A stretch of DNA of 46,443 nucleotides from Rubneribacter badeniensis (GCF_002899695.1 NZ_PPEL01000012.1:1-46443); one strand, 5' to 3'. Counted from the first letter of the stretch, positions 1 to 7,820 are shown. Translations and numbers: made by a program. Notes: generated by a model not told the origin, from the letters alone.

Positions 1-76
1 GCTCGGCCGCCTCGGTCAGGCTGAACCCCGCCGCGACGGCCTCCACGGCGAGCTCCCTGGTCTCCAACGGGTACAT
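1..76 (-). CDS. Transposase or transposase-associated HTH protein, N-terminal fragment (runs off the window)
   Basis: Only the first 25 codons are present, read leftward from the ATG at 74-76. The peptide begins MYPLETRELAVEAVAAGF and continues into a helix-turn-helix-like SLTEAAE stretch, the usual opening of the first ORF (OrfA, a DNA-binding HTH protein) of IS3-family elements. Immediately upstream lies a sequence resembling an IS3/IS150-type terminal repeat, which supports the call. The catalytic DDE part would lie outside the window, so whether the element is intact cannot be judged. The family assignment rests on a short peptide plus the repeat. Confidence 0.6.
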   Translation of the reverse strand, partial: MYPLETRELAVEAVAAGFSLTEAAE

Positions 77-128
77 GCGGACTCCAATCCGGACACCGGA
101 GTGTCCAACTTTTTGTCCGCACCCCCTC
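77..128. mobile_element. Putative terminal end of an IS3/IS150-like insertion sequence
   Basis: On the minus strand this stretch contains CAAAAAGTTGGACA, matching the terminal inverted-repeat style of the IS150 group of IS3-family elements, followed by a small hairpin (GGACAC/GTGTCC, 95-110 region) and then the transposase start. The exact outer boundary and the target-site duplication cannot be set because the other end is outside the window. Confidence 0.5.
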
Positions 129-226
129 TGGCACGGCGACTGTCCATTTTTGTAGCAAAAGCATGTTCTGCCGTGGCGAAAGCCCAGGTCGGCGATCTCG
201 GAAGAGCCGATGCGTCGTCGGAGTGG

Positions 227-283
227 GGCCGATTTGTGCCAGAACGCGGTTTCGTGGCCAAAAATGGAGGATTTGCGTGCACG
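227..283 (+). repeat. 57-nt dispersed repeat, copy a
   Basis: Core GTGCCAGAACGCGGTTTCGT at 236-255, followed by GGCCAAAA and ending in GCACG. It aligns without gaps over 57 nt with copies at 27465-27521 (opposite strand) and 27595-27651 (same strand). The first 37 nt match copy b at 35 positions. Confidence 0.8.
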
Positions 284-574
284 GGCGTGCACGGGCGGGG
301 GTAGATGGCGGGATGGCGCGTGGAGCCACGGGGCGTCGCGCCGTCCGTGATCGAAGCGAATCGCCGGCTTCTCCTCACGTGTCGCAGCTTTGCTCGATAG
401 CGCGCTCAGCGTACCTGTCGGCTTGCTCGCTTCGGAATGCGTGCGACTTGCTGCCCCCCCCCCTCGCTGCGCTCGCGTCACACTCCGACTCCGTGCGTTC
501 GGCCCTTCCTGTGCGCTGATTCCTCGTGCATGGCGCGGTCGTGTTCGCGGACCGCAGCTTCGGCTCGCATACGA

Positions 575-605
575 AAGCCCGCCGCGCGTGGTGCGCGGCG
601 GGCTT
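575..605 (-). terminator. Hairpin terminator of the amaP-DUF2273-gls24 operon
   Basis: A perfect 13-bp stem (AAGCCCGCCGCGC with its complement) around a 5-nt loop, 63 bp downstream of the gls24 stop codon on the minus strand. There is no long U-tract after the stem, but position and strength fit an intrinsic terminator. Confidence 0.7.
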
Positions 606-667
606 GGAAGGTGGGGTGCGGAGCGCGGACGGGGCGGCTCCGCAGCACGGCGCCGAGGCGGCGTCCT

Positions 668-1195
668 TTAGTTGGACGAGCCGTCCTGCTGCCCGTCGCC
701 GCTGTTGGAGCCGCCGTTTTTCTGGGCGTACTCGTCCGGCGTCATGACGTCGACCACGTTCACGGTCATCTCGATCACCTCGAGGCCGGTCATGTCCTTG
801 AGGTCGTCGCCGACGACCTTCTTGATCTCGTCGAACACCTGGGGAGCGGATTTCCCGTACTCGAGGATGACGTCGAGGTCGAGTTTGGCGCCTGCGTCGT
901 CCACGATGTCGGCATCGACGCCCTTCGTCTTGTCGGCACCGCCGAGGCCCTCCTGGATGCGGGAGAGGACGTTGCCCTTCATATCGATGATGCCGTCGAT
1001 CTTCTGGGCTGCGAGCGAGGAGATCTTCTCCACGACGTTCTCGTTGATGACCAGCTTGTACACCGGTTCGGCCGAGACGTCCTCAAGATCGCGCAGGTCG
1101 AAGGAATCGCTCTTGTCCTTGTTCTTCTCGTCTACGGAGGAGTACGGGTCGTAGGTGCTCTTGGTGCTGGTGGGGTTCAAAGTGCTCTGGGTCAT
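668..1195 (-). CDS. Asp23/Gls24 family envelope stress response protein
   Basis: A 175-residue acidic cytoplasmic protein. Residues about 45-150 form the Asp23/Gls24 domain (VYKLVINENVVEKISSLAAQ opening, then the DLDVILEYG and TGLEVIEMTVNVVDV strands). The tail is a Gly/Ser/Asn/Gln-rich disordered end. The start at 1195 is chosen over an upstream in-frame ATG because AGGAAG lies six bases before it. In Staphylococcus and related bacteria this family attaches to the membrane through AmaP; amaP and a DUF2273 gene lie directly upstream on the same strand, so this is the last gene of a three-gene alkaline/envelope-stress operon. The molecular activity of the family is not known. Confidence 0.9.
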   Translation of the reverse strand: MTQSTLNPTSTKSTYDPYSSVDEKNKDKSDSFDLRDLEDVSAEPVYKLVINENVVEKISSLAAQKIDGIIDMKGNVLSRIQEGLGGADKTKGVDADIVDDAGAKLDLDVILEYGKSAPQVFDEIKKVVGDDLKDMTGLEVIEMTVNVVDVMTPDEYAQKNGGSNSGDGQQDGSSN

Positions 1196-1337
1196 GGTGC
1201 TTCCTTTCTGTCGGATTGAACGCTGCGCTGCTGGCGGCGCACGTCGGACGGCTGGGGCGTGCCGGACGTTCGCGTTGCGGACGGGTGGTCGCATGCCGCC
1301 AGCTGCGGGACGTGCGCCGCCAGCTTGTGCGGGTCGA

Positions 1338-2048
1338 TCAGGTGAAGCGCTTGAGGACGCTGCTCACGCGCTCGCGGGTGGTGCGATCGCCGTCGCGGTA
1401 CATGCCGATGGCGGCGCCGATGGTGGCGAACAGCGCCAGCAGCACCGTGGGCCAGAAGCCCACGATGAGGATGAGCGCCGCCGCGACGAAGCCGACGATC
1501 CCGTAGAGCACCGCATGGCCGTGCTGCTCCACGGCAGAAGTCGCCGCGCGTTTGACGCTGGCGTACACGCCGCGGCTGCGCTGTTCGTCCGTGTCGGGGG
1601 CGGCGTCGGCGTTCTCCTTGGACCCGTCGGCCTTGCCGGCCTCGTTGACGGGCTTGGCGGCGCTTTCCGGCTCGTCGCCGTGTGGCTTGTCCGCGCCGCT
1701 CTCGACCGCACTTTCACGCATGGCGCGCGCGTTGTCGGTTTTGCCGTTGCCGCGCGCGCTGTCGGCGGTGGCTTCGCCGCTGCCGCGCGCGCTGTCGATG
1801 GTGGCCTTGGCGTCATCTCGCATGCTGACGGCGGGGGATGCGCTGTGGTCGGTGCGGTCGGTGCGATCCCTCGAGGTTGCATCGTGCGCGGCGTCGCCGT
1901 GCCGTGTGCCGACGACCCGCACGACGGGTCGCGTGTCGCGCTGCGCGGGACGTGCGGGTTCACGACCGTTCTTCGGTGTGGACGCCGGGGGCTTCTCCGC
2001 TGCGCTCGGCGCGTTCGCGACGCGCCGTTCCATCACTGCTTGGCTCAT
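1338..2048 (-). CDS. DUF2273 small membrane protein with a long disordered N-terminal extension
   Basis: A 236-residue protein. Only the last 65 or so residues resemble the family: a hydrophobic hairpin (VLYGIVGFVAAALILIVGFW, then a second segment VLLALFATIGAAIGMY) followed by a basic tail, as in DUF2273 proteins of Gls24 operons, which are usually about 60-80 residues long. The first 165 residues are charged and low in hydrophobics, with a degenerate repeat built on DSARGxG. The ATG at 2046-2048 has a near-perfect Shine-Dalgarno (TAAGGAGGTG) whose TAA is the stop codon of the upstream amaP gene, so translation is probably coupled. It is likely a membrane partner of AmaP/Gls24. Confidence 0.8.
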   Translation of the reverse strand: MSQAVMERRVANAPSAAEKPPASTPKNGREPARPAQRDTRPVVRVVGTRHGDAAHDATSRDRTDRTDHSASPAVSMRDDAKATIDSARGSGEATADSARGNGKTDNARAMRESAVESGADKPHGDEPESAAKPVNEAGKADGSKENADAAPDTDEQRSRGVYASVKRAATSAVEQHGHAVLYGIVGFVAAALILIVGFWPTVLLALFATIGAAIGMYRDGDRTTRERVSSVLKRFT

Positions 2049-2060
2049 GCGGACACCTCC

Positions 2061-2690
2061 TTACGCGCTCTTGCCCACGGCATGGGCCGGAACCGGCTGC
2101 ATCGGGTGTTGCCGCTGCGCGTCCGCGTCGTGCTTCGTAGCCTGCTGCGTGAACGCGGGCGTGACCACGTCCGCGTCGCCGACGAACGTGATGCGCACGC
2201 TGTCGACCGGGTAGCCGGTGAACGCCTCGAGCGTCGCGGCGATCTCGTCTTGCAGCTTCGCGCCAAGCTGTCCCAGCTCGGCGTTGCGACCCGGGTCGAT
2301 CTTCGCGTGGATGGTCATGCGCGGCTCGCGCCTGTTCGCGATGTCCACCTTCACGGAGTTGACAGACATGCCGCGATGCCCTTCCACGACGTGCTTCACC
2401 GTGGATTGGATGGCGTTTTGCGTGATGGCGATGCTGCCGTTGCCGCGTTCGAGCTCAAGCTGCGAGTGCTTGCCCGGCGCCGAGATCGCGCGGATGAGCA
2501 CGACCAGCAGGCCTACTGCGGTGATGCCCAGCAACACGGCCTCCACCACGTAGAACCAGGGCATGCCCATCAGCCATGCGATTGCGGGGAACAAAGGCTC
2601 CCACGCGAACCACAAGGATGCGAGGACGCCGACGCCCAGCACGGCAGCAATGACGAACACGATCATGCAAAAGCGTCTGAACTTTCCCAT
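2061..2690 (-). CDS. amaP: Alkaline shock response membrane anchor protein AmaP
   Basis: A 209-residue membrane protein with two transmembrane segments (about 5-30 and 43-68) followed by a soluble domain (about 75-180) containing GSIAITQNAIQSTVKHVV and VNSVKVDIANRREPRMTIHA, the pattern of the AmaP family, related to the Asp23 fold. It is the first gene of the operon and should anchor the Gls24-type protein to the inner face of the membrane. The start MGKFRRF is chosen over an upstream in-frame ATG because it begins just before the first membrane segment, with AAAGGCGG upstream. The last 25 residues are polar and unconserved in style. Confidence 0.85.
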   Translation of the reverse strand: MGKFRRFCMIVFVIAAVLGVGVLASLWFAWEPLFPAIAWLMGMPWFYVVEAVLLGITAVGLLVVLIRAISAPGKHSQLELERGNGSIAITQNAIQSTVKHVVEGHRGMSVNSVKVDIANRREPRMTIHAKIDPGRNAELGQLGAKLQDEIAATLEAFTGYPVDSVRITFVGDADVVTPAFTQQATKHDADAQRQHPMQPVPAHAVGKSA

Positions 2691-2973
2691 GGTTGCCGCC
2701 TTTCTTCTCGTGCGCGCGCCGAGCGTGCGGCGCGCTGTCGGATAGGGTGCGACCACTCTAGGGGAAAGCGCGTGTCGGCGCGCCCGCTCGCGCGCAAGTG
2801 CCGCCGGACGTTTGCCATGGCGTTGAGACTCCGTAGGAGGAGCGCGTGGTGTTTTTTTGCGGGAAAGGGCGGCGCCGGTGTCGTTATGTCGCGCCAGCTC
2901 GGCATGTGCGGTGACGGACGACAGTGCGTGGTGGGCGACGGCGTAGAGGTCGGAAGGCGGGCGACACGCGGCT

Positions 2974-4800
2974 TTACCGGTCGCCCTCGGCGAACCGCTC
3001 GCGTTCGCGCACGGAATCCACGAGATCGATCAGTTCCTGCTTGCTGTGCACGCCCAGCTTGGCGTACACGCGCTTCGTGTGCATCTTGATGGTGTTGCGC
3101 GAGATCGTGAAGCGCTCTTCCATGAAGGCGAGGTCGCGCCCTTGCGCAAGCTGCTCGAGCACTTCCGTCTCGCGCGGCGTGAGCCCGCAGGCTTCGGCGA
3201 CGAGGGCGCAGGGGCGCTTCCAATACAGGAGGTCGGCGGGTGCGAGGTTGTGGGCGGGCGCGGAATCGGCGGGAGTGGGCGCAGGCGCGGACGCGAGGTC
3301 GCTCGCGCCCGCCGAAGCGCTGTCCGTCGTCGCCGCCGAGGTCGCGCCTGCGCGGCGACCCGCGTCTTCGCGGGGGCGCTCCTGCGCGGACAGGACGCTT
3401 CGCAGCGTTTTGTCGCCCGACAGGTACAACAGCCCCACCACGTACGCGAACACGAGAAAGAGCGACGCCGCCTCCTCGGCCTGGGGAATCGCGTCGCCGA
3501 CGGCTGTCGCCGCCATGGCGACGAGCGCTCCCAGCAGATGGCCTGAAACGGCTGCCAAGCGCGTCGCCGCAGCGGCACGCAGCCGGTTTCCGCACGAGCC
3601 GACGATAATTGCCGAGGTCGTCCACACAACGATCTCGAACAACGTGGCGCCCACTCCGGCAAGCAGCTGTTCCGCATCGGGCGCGACGGGGGAGAGGACG
3701 GGATCGAGCAAGAATCCGGCCGCAGTGCACACGACGGCGGCGCGGAACAGCTCGTGCGCTTCAAGCGCGGGGAGGCGTCCGGTTGCGAACAGGCCTGCGA
3801 CCAGCACGATGAGGGCCGGTGCCGCGCCTATGCCGGCTCCGGGGAATCCCTCCGTTCGCATGAATCCCAGCAGCATGACCGTTCCCGCGATGCCGACCAA
3901 TGAGCTTCTGGTGAGAAGGCCGTCGGAAGGTGCATGCCGGAAAACGCGCCGCCGAACGTGAGGGGCCGTCTGTCGGCCTTCGCCGCGTCCTCGCGTTGCC
4001 GGATCATCGGCGCGTGCGGCGGCGACATCGCCCTGTTCGGCGCGGCGGGATGGGATGGCGTCTTCGATGGGAAGGAAGCGCGTGACGGCGTCGCCCGTTA
4101 TCGCGCGCGGGTCGGCTTGGGTCGTTGGCGGGACAGCCTGTGCCGCCGCGCGCGAGCATGCCCACCCTGCCGCGCCGAGCAGGACGGCGCCAGCCGCCAA
4201 AAGCGCTTCCGGGCCCCACTCGGTCGCGGCGACCGCGGTTCGAGCTATCGGCTCAACGGCGAACGCGCACGCAAGCGAGATCGTGGAGACGCTCGTTGCC
4301 GTGCGTCGCGGCAACGTCGAGAACGATGCGAGGAGGGGGATGCTCAAAAGGGGCCCGACGCACTTCGCAAACGCGAGCGGAACCAAAACGAGCGCGCCGG
4401 CATCCTGTCCTCGAAGCGCGAGCACGCCTACGGCTCCCAATGCGAACAGCCCGCATCCCAAGGCGGCCCACCGTTTGAAGCGTGTTGGGTGTGCCGATGG
4501 GCTCGCTTGCGCGCGCGACGAGCGCGCAAGCCATGACGGGCGCAACAGCCGCAACAGTTGCGACGGGCGATGCGCGCGCGAGGGTCGCGGCGGGCGACCG
4601 GGGCTCCGAACAGCCTTCCCGCCGCTCAGCGCAATGAACAACGCGGCGTACGCTGCGAGCGAGAACACGCGGATGGGCAGGTAGCCTCCCGACGGCTGCG
4701 CAAGGCCGATAAGCGCGCTATCGCCCGTCCAAATGCCTGCGAACAGAAGAAAGAGGCCGATGCCGGGCATAACGCCGGGTTTCGAGAAGGCAGCCGCCAT
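2974..4800 (-). CDS. LuxR-type transcriptional regulator with an integral-membrane sensor half
   Basis: A 608-residue protein. The N-terminal 470 residues hold many hydrophobic segments (about ten or more), interrupted by two Arg/Ser/Pro-rich loops. An Ala/Ser/Pro linker (about 480-530) leads to a C-terminal LuxR HTH (about 540-600) with LTPRETEVLEQLAQG, ISRNTIKMHTKRVYAKLGVH. This architecture is expanded in Eggerthellaceae, where such regulators often sit beside secreted flavin reductases or molybdoenzymes; here a reductase gene is divergent, so it is the likely target. Membrane segments suggest sensing at or within the membrane, ligand unknown. A run of nine G lies between the Shine-Dalgarno and the start. 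The loops are unusually long and Arg-rich. Confidence 0.85.
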   Translation of the reverse strand: MAAAFSKPGVMPGIGLFLLFAGIWTGDSALIGLAQPSGGYLPIRVFSLAAYAALFIALSGGKAVRSPGRPPRPSRAHRPSQLLRLLRPSWLARSSRAQASPSAHPTRFKRWAALGCGLFALGAVGVLALRGQDAGALVLVPLAFAKCVGPLLSIPLLASFSTLPRRTATSVSTISLACAFAVEPIARTAVAATEWGPEALLAAGAVLLGAAGWACSRAAAQAVPPTTQADPRAITGDAVTRFLPIEDAIPSRRAEQGDVAAARADDPATRGRGEGRQTAPHVRRRVFRHAPSDGLLTRSSLVGIAGTVMLLGFMRTEGFPGAGIGAAPALIVLVAGLFATGRLPALEAHELFRAAVVCTAAGFLLDPVLSPVAPDAEQLLAGVGATLFEIVVWTTSAIIVGSCGNRLRAAAATRLAAVSGHLLGALVAMAATAVGDAIPQAEEAASLFLVFAYVVGLLYLSGDKTLRSVLSAQERPREDAGRRAGATSAATTDSASAGASDLASAPAPTPADSAPAHNLAPADLLYWKRPCALVAEACGLTPRETEVLEQLAQGRDLAFMEERFTISRNTIKMHTKRVYAKLGVHSKQELIDLVDSVRERERFAEGDR

Positions 4801-4805
4801 CCATG

Positions 4806-4814
4806 CCCCCCCCC
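4806..4814 (-). promoter_or_regulatory. G9 homopolymer within the ribosome-binding region of the luxR-type gene
   Basis: On the mRNA strand the sequence reads TACGGA, nine G, CATGG, then the ATG at 4800. The tract forms part of the Shine-Dalgarno and its spacer, so length changes by slippage would alter spacing and pairing without touching the coding frame. Confidence 0.5.
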
Positions 4815-4902
4815 TCCGTATTCGGAGCCTTCTTCTCCACGAGCGCCCCTCCTCTCCTTAAAAATGCTACTCCTTTGATTCAGTATAAGCCATTTTGTCA
4901 AT

Positions 4903-4921
4903 AACACCCACTTTGGGTGTT
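4903..4921. promoter_or_regulatory. Perfect palindrome between the luxR-type gene and the reductase gene, candidate operator
   Basis: AACACCCACTTTGGGTGTT, 8-bp arms with a 3-nt centre. On the minus strand it overlaps the -35 position of a promoter whose -10 is TATACT, with no good -35 hexamer of its own, as expected for an activator-dependent promoter. On the plus strand it sits just before a weak -10 (TATGGT, 4942-4947). A site for the adjacent LuxR-type regulator is the simplest reading. Confidence 0.55.
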
Positions 4922-5030
4922 TGCTTCAGGAAGCATTTGAGTATGGTGGACAACGTTTCGGCGCGGCCCTCGCCAGGCTTCGGCACGAAAGGCGGGGTCG
5001 CAAGGTGAGATAAAGAGGGAGGACGATGGT

Positions 5031-6551
5031 ATGACGAACCATGACAAGAATGCGACGGGCGCAACGACGCGTCCCCACCGCCTGACGCGTCGCAGCTTCG
5101 TTGCGGGCGTGGGCGCGATGGGCGCTCTGGGCGTGCTGGGCAGCTTCGGCCTGACGGGCTGCGCGCCGTCGGGCGACACGGCCGCCGGCGGCTCGGGAGC
5201 GGGCGAAGGCACGAGTGAGTCGTACGACGCGGTGATCATCGGCGCGGGCGGCGCCGGCCTCTCGGCGGCCATCGCCGCGTACGACAAGGGGCTCACGAAC
5301 ATCGTGATCCTGGAGAAGATGGCGGTGAACGGTGGCAACACGAACTTCTCGTCGAGCGGCATGAACGCCTCGGAGACGAAGTTCCAAAAAGAGCAGGGCA
5401 TCGAGGACAGCAACGACCTGTTCGCCCAGGAAACGCTCGACGGCGGCCACAACACGGGCGATCCCGAGCTCGTTCAGTTCATGTGCGACAATTCGGCCGG
5501 TGCCATCGACTGGCTTGACAGCTTGGGCATCAAGCTGGACAACATCACGCTGACCGGCGGCATGTCCGTCAAGCGCTGCCATCGTCCGACGGACGGTTCG
5601 GCAGTGGGCCTGACCCTCGTTCCCGGCCTGGTGGCCGCAGCGGAAGAGCGCGGCATCCCCACCAAGATGAGCTGCGAGGCCAAGGAGCTGGTGAAGGACG
5701 GCGACGCGGTGACGGGCGTGAAGGTCGACCTTGATGGCAAGGACACGACGATCAACGCCAAGGCGGTCATTCTGGCCACGGGCGGCCTCGGCGCGAACGC
5801 CGAGATGGTGACGAAGTACCGCCCCGACCTCGAAGGCTACGTCACCACGAACCAGCCCGGTGCGACCGGCGACGGCTACACGATGGCCGAAGACGCGGGT
5901 GCCGAGCTCGTGCAGATGGAGCAGATCCAGATCCATCCGACCGTCGAGCAGGAGACGTCCACACTCATCGCCGAGGGCGTGCGCGGCGGCGGTGCGATCC
6001 TTGTGAACAGCGAGGGCAACCGCTTCTTCGACGAGATGTCCACGCGCGACAAGGTGTCGGCGGCCGAGCTGGAGCAGCCCGGCGGCTTCGCCTGGTGCGT
6101 GTTCGACCAGCAGGTGTACGACGCGAACACCGCCATCGCGAAGTACGAGAAGTCCGGGCTTGTGCAGAAGGGCGGCAGCGTGGCCGAGTTGGCCGAGGCC
6201 ATCGAGGTGGATGCGGCCGCGCTCCAAGCCACCATCGACGCGTACAACGCCATCACCACCGACGGTGCAGCCGACGAGTTCGGCCGCACCGAGGGTTGCA
6301 TCGCCTTCGCCGAGGGCGCTATGTACGCCATCAAGGTGGCTCCCGGCATCCATCACGAGATGGGCGGCGTGAAGATCAACGAGAAGTGCGAAGCGCTCGA
6401 CGCGTCCGGCAACCCCATCGCGGGCCTCTACGCGGCTGGCGAGGTGACGGGCGGCATCCACGGCGACAACCGCATCGGCGGCAACGCGGTGTGCGACATC
6501 ATCGTGTTCGGCAAGAACGTCGGCGAAGTGGTGGCCGACGCCCTGGCGTAG
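5031..6551 (+). CDS. Secreted FAD-dependent reductase of the fumarate reductase flavoprotein family
   Basis: A 506-residue protein. A twin-arginine signal (RR at 20-21, LTRRSFVAG) is followed by a lipobox-like LTGC (Cys44), so export by Tat and lipid anchoring are likely. The Rossmann FAD site is VIIGAGGAGLSAA (68-80). Active-site residues of fumarate reductase flavoproteins are all present: His302 (QIQIHPT), Arg318 (AEGVRGGG, the usual proton donor), His441/442 (GIHHEMGG) and Arg481 (GDNRIGGNA). No heme or FMN-binding domain is fused, so electrons must come from a separate partner. The substrate could be fumarate, urocanate or another unsaturated carboxylate; sequence alone does not decide. 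GGGAGG lies upstream. The divergent luxR-type gene probably controls it. Confidence 0.88.
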   Translation: MTNHDKNATGATTRPHRLTRRSFVAGVGAMGALGVLGSFGLTGCAPSGDTAAGGSGAGEGTSESYDAVIIGAGGAGLSAAIAAYDKGLTNIVILEKMAVNGGNTNFSSSGMNASETKFQKEQGIEDSNDLFAQETLDGGHNTGDPELVQFMCDNSAGAIDWLDSLGIKLDNITLTGGMSVKRCHRPTDGSAVGLTLVPGLVAAAEERGIPTKMSCEAKELVKDGDAVTGVKVDLDGKDTTINAKAVILATGGLGANAEMVTKYRPDLEGYVTTNQPGATGDGYTMAEDAGAELVQMEQIQIHPTVEQETSTLIAEGVRGGGAILVNSEGNRFFDEMSTRDKVSAAELEQPGGFAWCVFDQQVYDANTAIAKYEKSGLVQKGGSVAELAEAIEVDAAALQATIDAYNAITTDGAADEFGRTEGCIAFAEGAMYAIKVAPGIHHEMGGVKINEKCEALDASGNPIAGLYAAGEVTGGIHGDNRIGGNAVCDIIVFGKNVGEVVADALA

Positions 6552-6573
6552 CCGTTTCGGGTATTCCCTCCCT

Positions 6574-6601
6574 GCGGGCCGCGGCTTTTGCCGCGGCCCG
6601 C
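6574..6601 (+). terminator. Hairpin terminator after the flavin reductase gene
   Basis: A perfect 12-bp GC-only stem (GCGGGCCGCGGC and complement) with a TTTT loop, 22 bp after the stop codon. No U-tract follows. It may also act on the converging moaE-like transcript. Confidence 0.75.
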
Positions 6602-6747
6602 GTGCGTTTGCGTGCGGGCTTTCGGTCAGGCTGGGCGTGCGGCGTGTGCGGTGCGTGCGCCGGAAGACTGCCCGCTATGCGTGGGAGACTGCGGAAAGTG
6701 CGTTCGCGTTCACGTTCACGCTCGCTTTCCTGCGGTTGCTTGCGTTT

Positions 6748-7143
6748 CTACGCGAAGATCTCCTTCTCCACCACGAGGTCGTTCTTGATCTTGCCGACGA
6801 GCTTTTGCAGCGCGTCGATGCAGTTCGGGCGTATATCGGCGCCGATGAGCACGTACATGATGGATTCCCCCACCTCCAGCACGCCTTCGTTGAGCCACAC
6901 GCGCACGTAGTACACGCCGGGCCAGGTGAGCGCCTCGGCCACGGCTGCGTCGACGCCGGCGGCATCGTAGGAGAACTCCACCTGGGCAACGTCGCCCAGC
7001 CCTTCGACGCCTTCGCGCACGTGCTTTTTGGGCGTTACGCGCACCACGCCGTTGTGCGTGAGGAACATGCCGCATTGTGCGGCTTTCGGATCCTGCTTCG
7101 CTTCGGCAAGCCACTGATCGATGGACGGTTCCTGCTTGGCCAT
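6748..7143 (-). CDS. moaE: MoaE-family protein (molybdopterin synthase catalytic subunit-like)
   Basis: A 131-residue protein. MoaE transfers sulfur from MoaD thiocarboxylate to precursor Z to make molybdopterin. The C-terminal segment DIRPNCIDALQKLVGKIK aligns with the helix before the catalytic lysines, and Lys120 and Lys127 keep the seven-residue spacing of E. coli Lys119/Lys126. The N-terminal strand (GMFLTHNGVVR) replaces the classic FVGTVR, so this is a divergent branch. The start at 7143 follows GAGGAGGGCCCC; an upstream ATG would add 22 unsupported residues. No moaD or other cofactor gene is adjacent. Plausible role: cofactor supply for the molybdoenzymes typical of these anaerobes. 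Confidence 0.75.
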   Translation of the reverse strand: MAKQEPSIDQWLAEAKQDPKAAQCGMFLTHNGVVRVTPKKHVREGVEGLGDVAQVEFSYDAAGVDAAVAEALTWPGVYYVRVWLNEGVLEVGESIMYVLIGADIRPNCIDALQKLVGKIKNDLVVEKEIFA

Positions 7144-7209
7144 GGGGCCCTCCTCGATGTTGCGCCCGCCCGCGCGTGCGCGGCGGGTTTCGTATCTAAC
7201 GGCGATCAT

Positions 7210-7767
7210 TGTAGCGGTTTCCCCGCGGCGGGCGAGTGCCGTCCCGCGTAATCACAGGATTTTGCTAGGGTATAAAGCGGAATGCGGCTTGTGTGCGAGA
7301 GCGGATGCGACAGGGCGCGCACGGTGCGCGGCACGGGGACGGAAGCGGGGACGGGAGGAGTGTAGCGGAGGCGTGCTGGATGCGCGTGAGATCCGCGTGA
7401 GGGATGCGCACTGCTCGCGTTGGATTCGCGTCGGACCTGCGTTGGGGACGCATGCGGTTCGTATCGGGATTGTATGGCGCTCGCGTCGGGTCCGTGTCGG
7501 GATTGCATGGCGCTTGTGTCGAGCCCGTGCCAGGAGCGCATGAGGGTTTGCGTGCGGTCTGCGGTGAGGGCGCATGGGAGGGGTTTGCGTTTGATCCGCG
7601 TTGGGAACGCAAAAGACTTGGGTTGGACTTGCGTCGGAGATGCAGGGGATTTGCGTGCGATCTGCGGTGGGATTACGTGGCGCTCGCATGGGATCAGCAT
7701 GGGATCGAGGCGCTGTTTCGCTGGATGTGCGCCATGCCGGCGCAAGATTCGGCTGGTAAGTTGATGG
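7210..7767. other. Intergenic region with a degenerate 33-bp repeat, no gene recognised
   Basis: Several open frames cross this region on both strands, but they reflect repeat periodicity and have no protein-like pattern. The left part (7210-7400) shows nothing recognisable. Confidence 0.55.
7404..7715. repeat. Degenerate minisatellite, period about 33 bp
   Basis: The segment TCGGGATTGTATGGCGCT at 7464 recurs as TCGGGATTGCATGGCGCT at 7497, exactly 33 bp later, and weaker GCGTTGGG / GCGTCGGA / GGGAACGCA variants continue to about 7710. The array ends just before the first toxin-antitoxin promoter. Confidence 0.5.
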
Positions 7768-7796
7768 TTGCGATCGGATCGCAAAGAGTATACGAT
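7768..7796 (+). promoter_or_regulatory. Promoter and operator of TA module 1
   Basis: -35 TTGCGA (7768-7773), 17-bp spacer, -10 TACGAT (7791-7796). A perfect palindrome TTGCGATCGGATCGCAA (7768-7784) covers the -35 and half the spacer, as expected for autorepression by the ribbon-helix-helix antitoxin or its complex with the toxin. Confidence 0.65.
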
Positions 7797-7820
7797 ATAT
7801 ACCAGCATGGAGGCGTGCCT

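Larger units (their letters stand above)
129..667. other. Intergenic region, 540 bp, no gene recognised
   Basis: No reading frame here looks like a protein. It holds one copy of a 57-nt dispersed repeat (227-283), a run of ten C (454-463) and the hairpin terminator of the gls24 operon (575-605). The remainder shows no recognisable structure. Confidence 0.6.

Noticed and set aside
1155-3089. A 644-codon plus-strand frame through the amaP operon
   Set aside because: It runs antisense to three genes with strong family matches and Shine-Dalgarno sequences, and its own sequence is low complexity.
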